Origin: Bacillota bacterium
GTDB taxonomy: Bacteria; Bacillota; Sulfobacillia; Sulfobacillales; Sulfobacillaceae
Length of the DNA: 6,686 nucleotides
NCBI GenBank assembly: GCA_021820675.1
Contig: JAKADI010000093.1
Span: 1-6,686, forward strand
Direction of reading: 5' to 3'
A program made the position numbers and the translations under genes. The notes below the pieces were generated by a model that was given only the letters and a program-made list of their open reading frames with translations, had not been told where the DNA came from and did not search any database. Below are positions 1 to 6,510 of the stretch, in pieces. Each line of letters starts with the position of its first letter. Position 1 is the first letter of the stretch.

Positions 1-1192
1 GTGATAGGGATCCGAAGCGAATGCTCCCCTGCGAGGGATGGGCAAAGCCCATCACGAGTGATAGCAGAGTGCTTTTGCCCGCACCGCTAGGGCCGACAAT
101 CGCAATCCTGTCACCTGGATAAACTACCCCATTCAGTTCGGCGATTGCCGGCCTTTGACGCCCATCATAAACAAATCCGACATGCTCAAACACTAAAGGA
201 TATTCCATATTGTCAAACTTTTGGGTACCGTTACCCGTAGCTTGAGGTGGCGCGTCTAGAATTTGGACAATCCGTTTCGCTGCTTCCATACCGTTTAAAC
301 CATCGTGAAACCGGGTTCCCAACATACGCCACGGCAAATAAAAATCCGGAACCAAAACTAATAGGAAAAAAGAGGTCCTAAACGACATTAATCCGGCAAT
401 GAGTCGTAAGCCAATTCCCACGGCGACCATAGCCATACTTAAGGATGCGAGTAGTTCCAAGACCAAGGCTGACAAAAAAGCAATGCGCAAGCTGGCCATC
501 GTCGCCCGACGAAATTCATCACTGGCACGTTGTATGCCTTGCGTTTGGTGCTGACTTTGCCCCAAAAGTTTTAAGGTCGTCAATCCTTGCAAGACATCCA
601 AAAAGTGGGCGCTCAACCGGCTTAGCATACGCCATTGCTTTTGTGTTTTGGACTCTGCCTGACGTCCAATCAGGATCATAAAAAACGGAATTAGAGGAAG
701 CGTTACCAATAAGATGACGCCCGTGATCCAATCCTTGATAAAGGCTTCAACGAGAATGACAGTCGGGACCAGGGCCGTGATAGCGACTTGCGGGACATAG
801 CGCGCAAAATAGGGTTCAAGATCTTCCACGCCTTTGATAAGGGTATTGACCAGCTCCCCGGTTTGTTGCCCATTGACATAAAGAGGTCCTGACGCGAGCA
901 GGCGGCGGCCCAAATCCCGGCGTAGGCGTGCTTGGATTTGAGTCGCCAAAATCAATCCTCCGCTCTCCCCAAAAAGCGCTAAAAACGCTCGTAAAACGAT
1001 CACCCCGAGGAAACTCCATAATACATGCCCCACTGCAAGAAACCCTTGATGGTCGATATACACGCGGTTGACAATATCAGCCAGATCATAAGCCTGAAGG
1101 AGAATGAGGATGCCGTTCAACACGCCTTGAAGGACGACGAACCCCAGCAGGACACGAACGGAACGGACTTCCTTGAACAACCGCGGATTCAT
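1..1192 (-). CDS. cydD: Thiol reductant ABC exporter subunit CydD (5' part, cut by window edge)
   Basis: CydD pairs with CydC in the inner membrane to export glutathione and cysteine to the outside face, which is required to assemble cytochrome bd. The frame is open from an ATG at 1192 to the window edge, 397 codons without a stop. Residues 1 to about 310 are the membrane domain; family-typical stretches are TGELVNTLIKGVEDLEPYFA (about 111-130), LVTLPLIPFFMILIG (162-176) and FYLPWRMLGTRFH (284-296). The nucleotide-binding domain begins near residue 330 and shows Walker A GPSGAGKST at 367-375. The signature motif, Walker B and the H-loop lie outside the window. The ATG follows the cydB stop codon directly with no gap, and AGGAGG at 1207-1212 inside cydB serves as ribosome binding site, so the two genes are probably translationally coupled. 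The pattern fits CydD better than CydC. cydC would be expected just beyond the window. Confidence 0.93.
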   Translation of the reverse strand, partial: MNPRLFKEVRSVRVLLGFVVLQGVLNGILILLQAYDLADIVNRVYIDHQGFLAVGHVLWSFLGVIVLRAFLALFGESGGLILATQIQARLRRDLGRRLLASGPLYVNGQQTGELVNTLIKGVEDLEPYFARYVPQVAITALVPTVILVEAFIKDWITGVILLVTLPLIPFFMILIGRQAESKTQKQWRMLSRLSAHFLDVLQGLTTLKLLGQSQHQTQGIQRASDEFRRATMASLRIAFLSALVLELLASLSMAMVAVGIGLRLIAGLMSFRTSFFLLVLVPDFYLPWRMLGTRFHDGLNGMEAAKRIVQILDAPPQATGNGTQKFDNMEYPLVFEHVGFVYDGRQRPAIAELNGVVYPGDRIAIVGPSGAGKSTLLSLVMGFAHPSQGSIRFGSLS

Positions 1193-2203
1193 TTAATATC
1201 TCATCTCCTCCTCGTTCACGGGCCGGCGAAATATCCAATAGAGCCAAGTTTGGTAACCCAAAATAATGGGCAAAACGATGATTGCCGTCACCGACATAAT
1301 GTCGAGGGTATAAGTTGTCGACGAGGCGTTATAGATCGTCAAACTCCAGGCCGGATTCAGGCTCGAAACCATAACGCGGGGAAACAAAATCCGGAACAGA
1401 CTAAAGGTGGTGGCCGCTATGGTCAGACTAAAGAAAAGCAAAGCCCATCCATGCTTCGTAAAGTATGCGGCTATACGCGCCCCGAGCATGGCAGCCACCG
1501 CTAGGATTTGCCCCATTACCACCAGGTCATCGACATGATCCGAGGCACTGGGTAGGTGGTCCATCCACACAAACCACACACTGAGAGCTACCGTGGCCAT
1601 CCAGCCAATTTTTTGTGCAACCTTTCGACCTACATCACGGGAATAGGCACCGCCTTTGATACCCAAATAAAGTCCGCCTTGGACTAAAAACATCAGCACG
1701 AAGGTTAAAGCCGCCCAAAGACTAAATCCATTGAACAGCGTACCAAAGTGACCTACATAAATCATCTGGCGGTCAATGGGAACGCCACGGACAACATTGG
1801 CAAATGCCATTCCCCATAAGGCCGTGACGAGAAGAGATCCGGCAAAAATGAGCCAATCCCATGTCGAACGCCACCGGGGGTCTGGATCTTGACTGCGGTA
1901 TTCGATGCCCACTCCGCGTACAATTAACCCTAAAAGAATGAAAACAAGAGCCAGATAGAAACCACTAAACAGGGTTGCGTACCAGTTAGGGAACGCAGCA
2001 AACAGTGATCCCGCGGCTGCCACTAACCAGACTTCATTAGCCGACCAAATCGGACCAATGGCGCTGAGTGAAGCTCGTCGTTGACGGTCGGTGCGGTGAA
2101 GCCATGGGTGCATCATTCCCACACCATAATCAAATCCTTCTAGGATGAAGTAACCGGTGAATAATATGCCCACTAAGACAAACCACAATTCACGCAACCC
2201 CAT
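1193..2203 (-). CDS. cydB: Cytochrome bd ubiquinol/menaquinol oxidase subunit II
   Basis: CydB is the haem-free partner of CydA in cytochrome bd, which oxidises quinol and reduces O2 to water in the cytoplasmic membrane; it helps stabilise the haems and carries part of the proton path. The 336-residue length is normal for Bacillota. The N-terminus has the family pattern LEGFDYGVGM (21-30, with D25), then GPIWSANEVWL (50-60), FPNWYATLFSGFYLAL (71-86) and GIEYRSQ (99-105). Hydrophobic helices continue to the C-terminus. Aligned by eye to E. coli CydB, D25 matches D29 and E101 matches D105, but S54 stands where E. coli has D58 (usual motif WDGN). The ATG at 2203 is preceded by AAGGTGAG, a good ribosome binding site. 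It lies 71 bp after cydA and abuts cydD, so it belongs to the same operon. Confidence 0.97.
   Translation of the reverse strand: MGLRELWFVLVGILFTGYFILEGFDYGVGMMHPWLHRTDRQRRASLSAIGPIWSANEVWLVAAAGSLFAAFPNWYATLFSGFYLALVFILLGLIVRGVGIEYRSQDPDPRWRSTWDWLIFAGSLLVTALWGMAFANVVRGVPIDRQMIYVGHFGTLFNGFSLWAALTFVLMFLVQGGLYLGIKGGAYSRDVGRKVAQKIGWMATVALSVWFVWMDHLPSASDHVDDLVVMGQILAVAAMLGARIAAYFTKHGWALLFFSLTIAATTFSLFRILFPRVMVSSLNPAWSLTIYNASSTTYTLDIMSVTAIIVLPIILGYQTWLYWIFRRPVNEEEMRY
1207..1212 (-). promoter_or_regulatory. Ribosome binding site of cydD inside the cydB end
   Basis: AGGAGG on the minus strand lies within the last codons of cydB, 14 bases before the cydD ATG; the overlapping GGAGA sits slightly nearer. 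Because the cydB stop and the cydD start are directly adjacent, ribosomes finishing cydB are well placed to re-initiate on cydD. Confidence 0.7.
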
Positions 2204-2274
2204 CAGATCTCACCTTCCTCGTCTTAAAGATATTGGACTTAAATAGACATGGAGTGAATCGCCGCCTCACGTGC

Positions 2275-3690
2275 TTACGGTCGGGAAAGGCTATTGGTTT
2301 CTAGAAATAGATCGTCTCGGGGGCTTTCGTGTTGGTGCTGATCGGGGTCCGGATCCAATCCCCTGGCAATTTGCTTCTTCCACAAGTGGATTGCAGCATA
2401 GGCCATAGCCGCGTAAAAAACGACAAATCCTAACAGCGACAACTCAATATCGGTGGCTGGCACCGACGCTTTAGGCGAGACTCCCTGAGCCGTTAGTTGC
2501 AACCCGTACACCACCCAAGGTTGACGACCGACCTCCGTCATTATCCACCCGGCCGAATTGGCCAAATAAGGCAGCGCAATGGCCCCCGTGAGCAATTTTA
2601 AAAACCACGCTTTTTGCGTGAAACGATTCCTTTTTAGGAGGTACAAGGCGTAATAGGCTAATGCCAACATCGTCATGCCTGAAAAAACCATGATACGAAA
2701 GGAATAGAATGTCACCGCGACCGGCGGGATGTAATTGCCCGGCCCAAATTTGTGTACCATCTGCGCTTGCACCTGGTTAATCCCCTCCACGGATCCTGAC
2801 AAGCGTTTGTAGGCTAAAATGGTCAACATTTCCGGAATTTGCACCTGAAAGGCATTGGTATGATTCTTCGCATCAATAATGGCCACAATGCTCCAAGGTG
2901 CATGTTTAGAACTGGTATTCCATAATGCTTCGGCGGCAGCCAGTTTCATGGGTTGAGCTTTAACTAAGTGAGCCGCTTGCGCATCGCCCACCACAATCAC
3001 CAATACACTGGTAATAGCAGCAGCAATCGTAGAAATTTTGAAGGAACGAGCAAATGCTTCTTGATTTTTCTTGCGCAGAATCTGATAGGCACTAATGGCC
3101 AGCATAAAAAACGACCCCGTCAAAATCGCAGCAAGTTCCGTATGAGGAAATTCGACCCACAATTGCGGATTTGTCAACACGTCTCCTAAACTGGTCATGA
3201 CAGCCCGACCGTCTCGAATGGCATAGCCAACGGGTTCTTGCATCCAGGAGTTTGCCGTCAAGATCCAAAACGCCGACAAACTTGTGCCCAGTGCCACTAA
3301 CCAAATGGCTACGGCATGCGCCCTAGCGGACAGACGATCCCAACCAAAAGCCCAAGCACCAATAAACGTCGATTCCAGAAAAAATGCCGCTAATGCCTCA
3401 ACCGCAAGAGGAGCTCCGAAAACAGCTCCGACAAATTTGGAATAAGTGGCCCAGTCTAAACCAAATTGGAACTCTTGCAACAAGCCAGTCACAACACCCA
3501 CGGCAAAATTAATCAAAAACATATGTCCCCAGAATTTCGCCAGATCCCGATAGACCGGGTTTCTGGTCCGTACGTAGATTGTTTCCATTATGGCAATCAA
3601 AAACGACAGCCCGATCGTCACCGGAACAAAAAAGAAATGAAACACGGTGGTTACACCAAATTGCAATTCAGCCCAGCCTAATTGGGTCAT
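2275..3690 (-). CDS. cydA: Cytochrome bd ubiquinol/menaquinol oxidase subunit I
   Basis: CydA carries the three haems and the quinol site of the high-affinity terminal oxidase cytochrome bd. At 471 residues it is a short-Q-loop form (E. coli has 522). Residues aligned by eye with E. coli functional ones are present: H18 (H19, high-spin haem ligand), H183 in EFPHTELAA (H186) and M334 in FYSFRIMV (M393) as low-spin haem b558 ligands, E98 and E106 (E99/E107, proton path and haem pocket), N147 in WILTANSWMQ, K249 and E254 in MKLAAAEALW (quinol-loop Lys/Glu), R332, and GRQPW at 388-392. The residue aligned with E. coli E445 is G396. Many transmembrane helices are evident, followed by a polar His/Asp-rich tail from about 445. 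The ATG at 3690 has a strong ribosome binding site. It is first gene of cydA-cydB-cydD, downstream of a Rex-type operator. Confidence 0.98.
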   Translation of the reverse strand: MTQLGWAELQFGVTTVFHFFFVPVTIGLSFLIAIMETIYVRTRNPVYRDLAKFWGHMFLINFAVGVVTGLLQEFQFGLDWATYSKFVGAVFGAPLAVEALAAFFLESTFIGAWAFGWDRLSARAHAVAIWLVALGTSLSAFWILTANSWMQEPVGYAIRDGRAVMTSLGDVLTNPQLWVEFPHTELAAILTGSFFMLAISAYQILRKKNQEAFARSFKISTIAAAITSVLVIVVGDAQAAHLVKAQPMKLAAAEALWNTSSKHAPWSIVAIIDAKNHTNAFQVQIPEMLTILAYKRLSGSVEGINQVQAQMVHKFGPGNYIPPVAVTFYSFRIMVFSGMTMLALAYYALYLLKRNRFTQKAWFLKLLTGAIALPYLANSAGWIMTEVGRQPWVVYGLQLTAQGVSPKASVPATDIELSLLGFVVFYAAMAYAAIHLWKKQIARGLDPDPDQHQHESPRDDLFLETNSLSRP

Positions 3691-3695
3691 CCGTT

Positions 3696-3704
3696 CCCCT
3701 CCCC
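3696..3704 (-). promoter_or_regulatory. Ribosome binding site of cydA
   Basis: Read on the minus strand this is GGGGAGGGG, with GGAGG at 3702-3698 seven bases before the ATG at 3690. It is an unusually strong Shine-Dalgarno match and fixes the cydA start. Confidence 0.85.
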
Positions 3705-3847
3705 TGTATAGCGACGATAACTAACAACTAAACCGCAGAATGTTTTGTGCAAATACCAACTCCAAATGGCTATAACCAGGTATAACATACAACGCCGTTA
3801 TGGGGTCAGAGCCTATCGGGGCTAGATCTGTTCGACTTTTGTCCAGC

Positions 3848-3875
3848 TTGATACACTGTTGTTAGTAGTTGTGAA
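3848..3875 (-). promoter_or_regulatory. Possible cydA promoter overlapping the Rex box
   Basis: On the minus strand TTCACA (3875-3870) could act as -35 and TATCAA (3853-3848) as -10, with a 16-base spacer. Both hexamers are imperfect. The choice is favoured by its overlap with the Rex palindrome, which would place the operator over the -35 region and give a 5' leader of about 150 bases before cydA. Other AT-rich candidates exist nearer the gene, for example around 3771-3790. Confidence 0.35.
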
Positions 3876-3886
3876 CTATTTCACAA
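3869..3886. promoter_or_regulatory. Rex operator (NADH/NAD+ redox repressor site)
   Basis: The sequence TTGTGAACTATTTCACAA is a perfect inverted repeat, TTGTGAA-N4-TTCACAA. This matches the published Rex consensus as known from Streptomyces and Bacillus. Rex binds when NADH is low and releases as NADH/NAD+ rises, and cyd operons are among its known targets in Gram-positive bacteria. The site lies 178 bp upstream of the cydA start and is the only such palindrome I see in the spacer. Its half site overlaps the putative -35 element of the cydA promoter, which would suit repression by blocking RNA polymerase. The rex gene itself is not in the window. Confidence 0.85.
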
Positions 3887-3966
3887 ATAAACATGACCCC
3901 GAACCCTATACCCCACCGGAGAAAGAAGGGTCGTAGTAAATCCGCGTTTGTTGGTGGGACTCCTAT

Positions 3967-4253
3967 ATGCCCACCATGACCCGATCGGACGGGGTCTATC
4001 TCGGCACGGTGTTGGACTGGCCTGGTCTGCAGATGGAGGATGTAGGGTGGTGGCTGGACGTTATCGATCTCTGGGTTGCGGAACCGCGTTGGTCGCGGAC
4101 GGAAGCGGTGATCGTGCGACGAGCCCTAGATGGTCAGCGCGGCGTGTGGAGTCGGCGGCTGCCGGATCTAAGCGAGTACCTCATCCCGATTATAACCTGA
4201 CCGGAGGTCGAGGTCATACGAGTAATGAGGGGCAAAGGAGATAGATTTGAGTA
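3967..4253 (+). pseudogene. Left part of an unidentified gene split by the insertion sequence
   Basis: An open frame runs from the ATG at 3967 (in-frame stop just upstream at 3937) to a TGA at 4198-4200, 77 codons. After this TGA the same frame continues for 17 more codons, ending at the left end of the insertion element. The product reads like a soluble protein rich in Trp, Asp and Arg (for example LDWPGLQMEDVGWW and RRALDGQRGVWSRR). I do not recognise the family; a phage structural protein is a loose thought only. The stretch is near 58% GC, visibly richer than cydA, which suggests transfer. There is no strong ribosome binding site. It may be the 3' or middle part of a gene whose start has decayed. 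Joining it to the frame right of the element keeps phase, so both parts probably come from one gene. Confidence 0.45.
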
Positions 4254-4274
4254 GGGTGTACCTCACTTTTGTGA
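4254..4274 (+). repeat. Left terminal inverted repeat of the insertion sequence
   Basis: These 21 bases, starting GGGTGTACCTCAC, are the exact reverse complement of 5988-6008. This is the end lying beyond the transposase 3' end. Confidence 0.93.
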
Positions 4275-4455
4275 CCCAATATGTGCTATGACAATATATG
4301 GGAGTTAATGGAGAGCCGAAACGTCATAATCTCCCCATACTGGCATCGTTCCGAATCACAGAGACGAAAAAGAGGGATCGCACGAATTACCCCACAGTGC
4401 CTCACAACCCTCGGGGTCTATCATGAAGAGGAAATATCCCGCTCCGATAGTGAGA

Positions 4456-5842
4456 TTAGGCGACCGACCTCGAAGTTCGCGCATAGGACTGGGTGCGCCA
4501 CCAGGCGTCCCAGTGGAGAGATCGATGCACAGCCCGTAACGTGGCCACCGCCTGAGCTCTAGGACGGGTCCACCGCATTCCGCCAGCACTCAGACGGTGT
4601 TTTAACAGGGATCCCGGAGCCGATAGGCAAGCCCATCCGGGCATAACGCAGATAATCCGTGCGCGTGTGCTGGTTATAGAAATATTGGGCATGGGTATGG
4701 CCGGCCTGAGGATCCGGGCATCTGGGCCGGAGCACTCGGCGAGCGCATCCAGGAGAGGACCCACTCCGTCCGCTTCCAAAATGTTGTTAAAGTGGGAAGC
4801 CCAGGTGCGTAGGGAGCCGTCCCGGAGCCGAATTGTGCGGCAACAAAGGCGATGCTCGCGCGCATGAAAAATATCCAGGGTGTTGACCAGAGGTTTGCCG
4901 GGCAAGTGGAGATGCGTAGCCCCCTCCGCCCCAATCCAATGGGCTAAATCGCCGAGCACTTGGATCAGGTGACAACGGGGAGCCTCCCAGCCGTTTTACA
5001 CAGCACGGGCCTCCATCCGCGACCAAAATTCGGCACGGGATTCTACGCCCACATAATAATCGGGGGAGGCTAACTCTATCCCCAGGACCCCAGGCCTAAA
5101 GGAACCGCTGAGAGCGAGGGGGACGGCGACACCGACTTTCACGTCATGCCAGGCATGATCCTCGCGAAAGTGGACCATGGCCCCATCGGCGGCCACCATC
5201 AAGGCCTCAGGCTCCGGGCAGTCAGGCTTCCTAATCGCCCGGTCTCCGGGCCGCGACGGCGGCAATCGGGGTTTGCTCCCGCTGTTCCGCTTGCTGTCCC
5301 AGCCGCTCCGTGACTTGGCGGACCGTTCCCCATAGACGAGAACATTCCAGACACTTTCCACCGTCGCGGGAACCTCATCAAAGGGTCGATCAATGGCCTG
5401 CTCAATGACCAAACGCGCCAAGGCCGGCGTGAAATGTTCCGGCCCCAATCCCAAGGTGTCATCCGCCGGGGTCCACCCGCTGTGTCCGGCACCGCACACC
5501 CAATAGGGCCGCGTCCACTCTCATTCGCCAAACCGGATGGTTTTCTGCAAAGGGCGATGGCGACTTACACACCGCCTGGGCTTGCCGCAGATCGGACAGG
5601 TGGGGTGGGCTGGCATGGTGCTCGCTACCCTGGTCCGTCACCCAGCAGGTGACGAGGATCTGTCCACAGTGTTGCAACAATTCATCGATCAACCCCCCGA
5701 TGGCTTCCAGATTCTGCACTTCCTGACGAATGCTGGCGGGAATGATGTTCTCCCATTCCGCCATTTTTTCTTGCATCGCCACCATAAATTCCGTCCAAAT
5801 TTGGCGACTCTCCTTGCTCAACTCTTGCGATGCGCGTATCAT
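4456..5842 (-). pseudogene. ISKra4-family DDE transposase, degenerate
   Basis: The pieces, read in several minus-strand frames, rebuild one transposase of about 460 residues. In order: an N-terminal region from ATG 5842 with SKESRQIWTEF and IGGLIDELLQHCGQ; a zinc-finger CPICGK near 5598-5581 in another frame; WVCGAGHSGWTP and LGLGPEHFTPALARLV; AADGAMVH with the first catalytic Asp at 5187-5185; LGDLAHWIGAEG with the second Asp at 4950-4948; NTLDIFHAREH; YFYNQHTRTDYLRYAR-MGLPIGSG in a further frame; and AGGMRWTRPRAQAV near the end. Lesions seen: a frameshift near 5640, TGA at 5521-5523 (probably an old Trp), a frameshift pair between about 5330 and 5215, TAA at 4996-4998, and a frameshift pair around 4710 and 4600. 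The segment after IGSG that normally holds VES-CK with the catalytic Glu is shortened and out of frame. The product cannot be active. Confidence 0.87.
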
Positions 5843-5852
5843 GATGTTACAG

Positions 5853-5858
5853 CTCCTC
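5853..5858 (-). promoter_or_regulatory. Ribosome binding site of the transposase, within a hairpin
   Basis: GAGGAG on the minus strand lies 10 bases before the ATG at 5842 and supports that start over the ATG further upstream at 5965. The seven bases GAGGAGC (5858-5852) can pair with GCTCCTC (5888-5882) just upstream in the transcript, leaving a 23-base loop, so the site may be masked in longer transcripts. Confidence 0.5.
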
Positions 5859-5987
5859 TCTTGAGTTGGTGATTCCCTCTTGAGGAGCGACTTCGATATG
5901 GACCCGCAAAAATCCTTTGCACCCGGCCCATAAATTTTATGCCATAAATTGTCTGACATTACCATGAATTGCCTAGAATAAATTCTC

Positions 5988-6008
5988 TCACAAAAGTGAG
6001 GTACACCC
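5988..6008 (-). repeat. Right terminal inverted repeat of the insertion sequence
   Basis: These 21 bases, ending GTGAGGTACACCC, mirror the left repeat without a mismatch. This end lies on the promoter side of the transposase. Confidence 0.93.
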
Positions 6009-6256
6009 GGATGCGAGCGTGGTGGCGGTGGATACCCGGGAAATGCGGCTTATTCGCCGGATTTCTTCTGCGTTTCGTGATATTCGTGGAGGTCAGATTC
6101 TCGGCCCCACCTTTGATTATGCTCACCGTTTGCTAGACTTTGACCTTCGTCAGGAGACTCCGGCGGGGCTTGACCGAGGTGCTAAAATGGACTCAAATAT
6201 CGAATATTCGGATAGATCGTGTGGATCCCGACCTAATGACCGACCGGGCGGACTGA
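6009..6256 (+). pseudogene. Right part of the gene split by the insertion sequence
   Basis: Directly after the element the frame reads DASVVAVDTREMRLIRRISS and on to FDYAHRLLDFDLR near 6150. It then seems to shift to the next frame, which reads RRLRRGLTEVLKWTQ and DRVDPDLMTDRAD and stops with TGA at 6254-6256. The first frame also remains open to 6291 but becomes compositionally odd (Ser/Gly/Pro/Arg). The phase matches the left part when the 1755 bp are removed, although the join itself creates a TAG. I do not recognise the family; the VVAVDTREMRLI pattern recalls a beta-propeller blade, which is weak. It lies on the opposite strand to the cyd genes. Confidence 0.4.
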
Positions 6257-6437
6257 CAACATGGGTGATGCCCGGTCCAAGTTGCAGATAAATTCCTAAT
6301 ATCCACCAAATCATCCCGAACACGAATGCTGTGAGGATAAACCCAGTTTTCACAGGGTGATGTGGAGGTGTTCGCTTCAGGCTTCCCACAATGATGGGAG
6401 GACAAATTGCGGGAGATACGGTCCACACAACATTCAA
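6150..6437 (-). CDS. Hypothetical small membrane protein or remnant
   Basis: A 95-codon frame begins at a TTG (6437-6435) and ends at 6150. Residues about 31-61 form a strongly hydrophobic stretch, TGFILTAFVFGMIWWILGIY followed by LQLGPGITHVV, enough for one long or two short membrane helices. The N-terminal part, with SPAICPPIIVG, is less clear. The part after residue 62 (Pro/Ser/Arg-rich) overlaps the plus-strand remnant in antiparallel and looks like read-through into unrelated sequence, so the real protein was probably cut at about 6256. No ATG and no well-spaced ribosome binding site are present; AGAGGAAA repeats lie about 20 bases upstream. The family was not recognised. It may be the broken 5' end of a longer membrane gene. 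Confidence 0.35.
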   Translation of the reverse strand: MNVVWTVSPAICPPIIVGSLKRTPPHHPVKTGFILTAFVFGMIWWILGIYLQLGPGITHVVSPPGRSLGRDPHDLSEYSIFESILAPRSSPAGVS

Positions 6438-6454
6438 TAATTTTTGTTGATAAG

Positions 6455-6482
6455 CTGATTTCCTCTCTCTGATTTCCTCTCT
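6455..6482. repeat. 14-bp perfect tandem duplication
   Basis: CTGATTTCCTCTCT occurs twice in a row (6455-6468 and 6469-6482). On the minus strand each unit contains AGAGAGGAAA, so the duplication doubles a Shine-Dalgarno-like sequence upstream of the minus-strand membrane frame. Confidence 0.9.
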
Positions 6483-6510
6483 ATAGAATAGACATTTAAG
6501 ATAGGTTGGG

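Larger units (their letters stand above)
3691..3966. other. Regulatory spacer upstream of the cyd operon
   Basis: No gene is supported in these 276 bases. They hold the cydA ribosome binding site, a long leader, the direct repeat TATAAC-N4-TATAAC (3771-3786), the Rex box (3869-3886) and a 7-bp inverted pair GGGGTCA (3802-3808) / TGACCCC (3894-3900) that brackets the operator. A T-tract terminator was not found on either strand. Confidence 0.6.
4254..6008. mobile_element. ISKra4-family insertion sequence, 1755 bp, with dead transposase
   Basis: The element is bounded by perfect 21-bp terminal inverted repeats beginning GGGTGTACCTCACTTTTG. It contains one minus-strand transposase gene that is broken by stops and frameshifts. 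There is no obvious target-site duplication: the left flank ends TTTGAGTA and the right flank begins GGATGCGA. From memory, the ISAzba1 subgroup of ISKra4 has elements of this size and no direct repeats, which would fit, but the subgroup is not proven here. About 180 bp lie between the left repeat and the transposase stop, and about 145 bp between the transposase start and the right repeat. The intact ends beside a ruined gene suggest decay in place, or movement with help from a related active copy. Confidence 0.88.

Noticed and set aside
1025..1504. Plus-strand open frame of 159 codons
   Set aside because: It runs antisense across the cydB 3' end and the cydD 5' end, both of which are unmistakable; its composition (His, Gln, Asn, Arg) is that of a shadow frame.
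2204..2274. A small cydX-like gene between cydA and cydB
   Set aside because: The 71-bp spacer has only one minus-strand ATG, followed by a stop after three codons. A CydX-type peptide would usually lie after cydB, where cydD starts directly.
3802..3900. GGGGTCA / TGACCCC pair as ends of a small mobile element or a second operator
   Set aside because: Only seven bases match, the 85-bp interior has no matching flanks, and such a pair is likely by chance.
4356..4589. Minus-strand 77-codon frame and the plus-strand frames inside the insertion sequence
   Set aside because: They overlap the rebuilt transposase in other frames and have no start signal or recognisable motif.
5590..5660. Programmed ribosomal frameshift in the transposase
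   Set aside because: The change of frame between the N-terminal part and the zinc finger has no A-run or other slippery heptamer, and the gene carries several further stops and shifts, so simple decay explains it.
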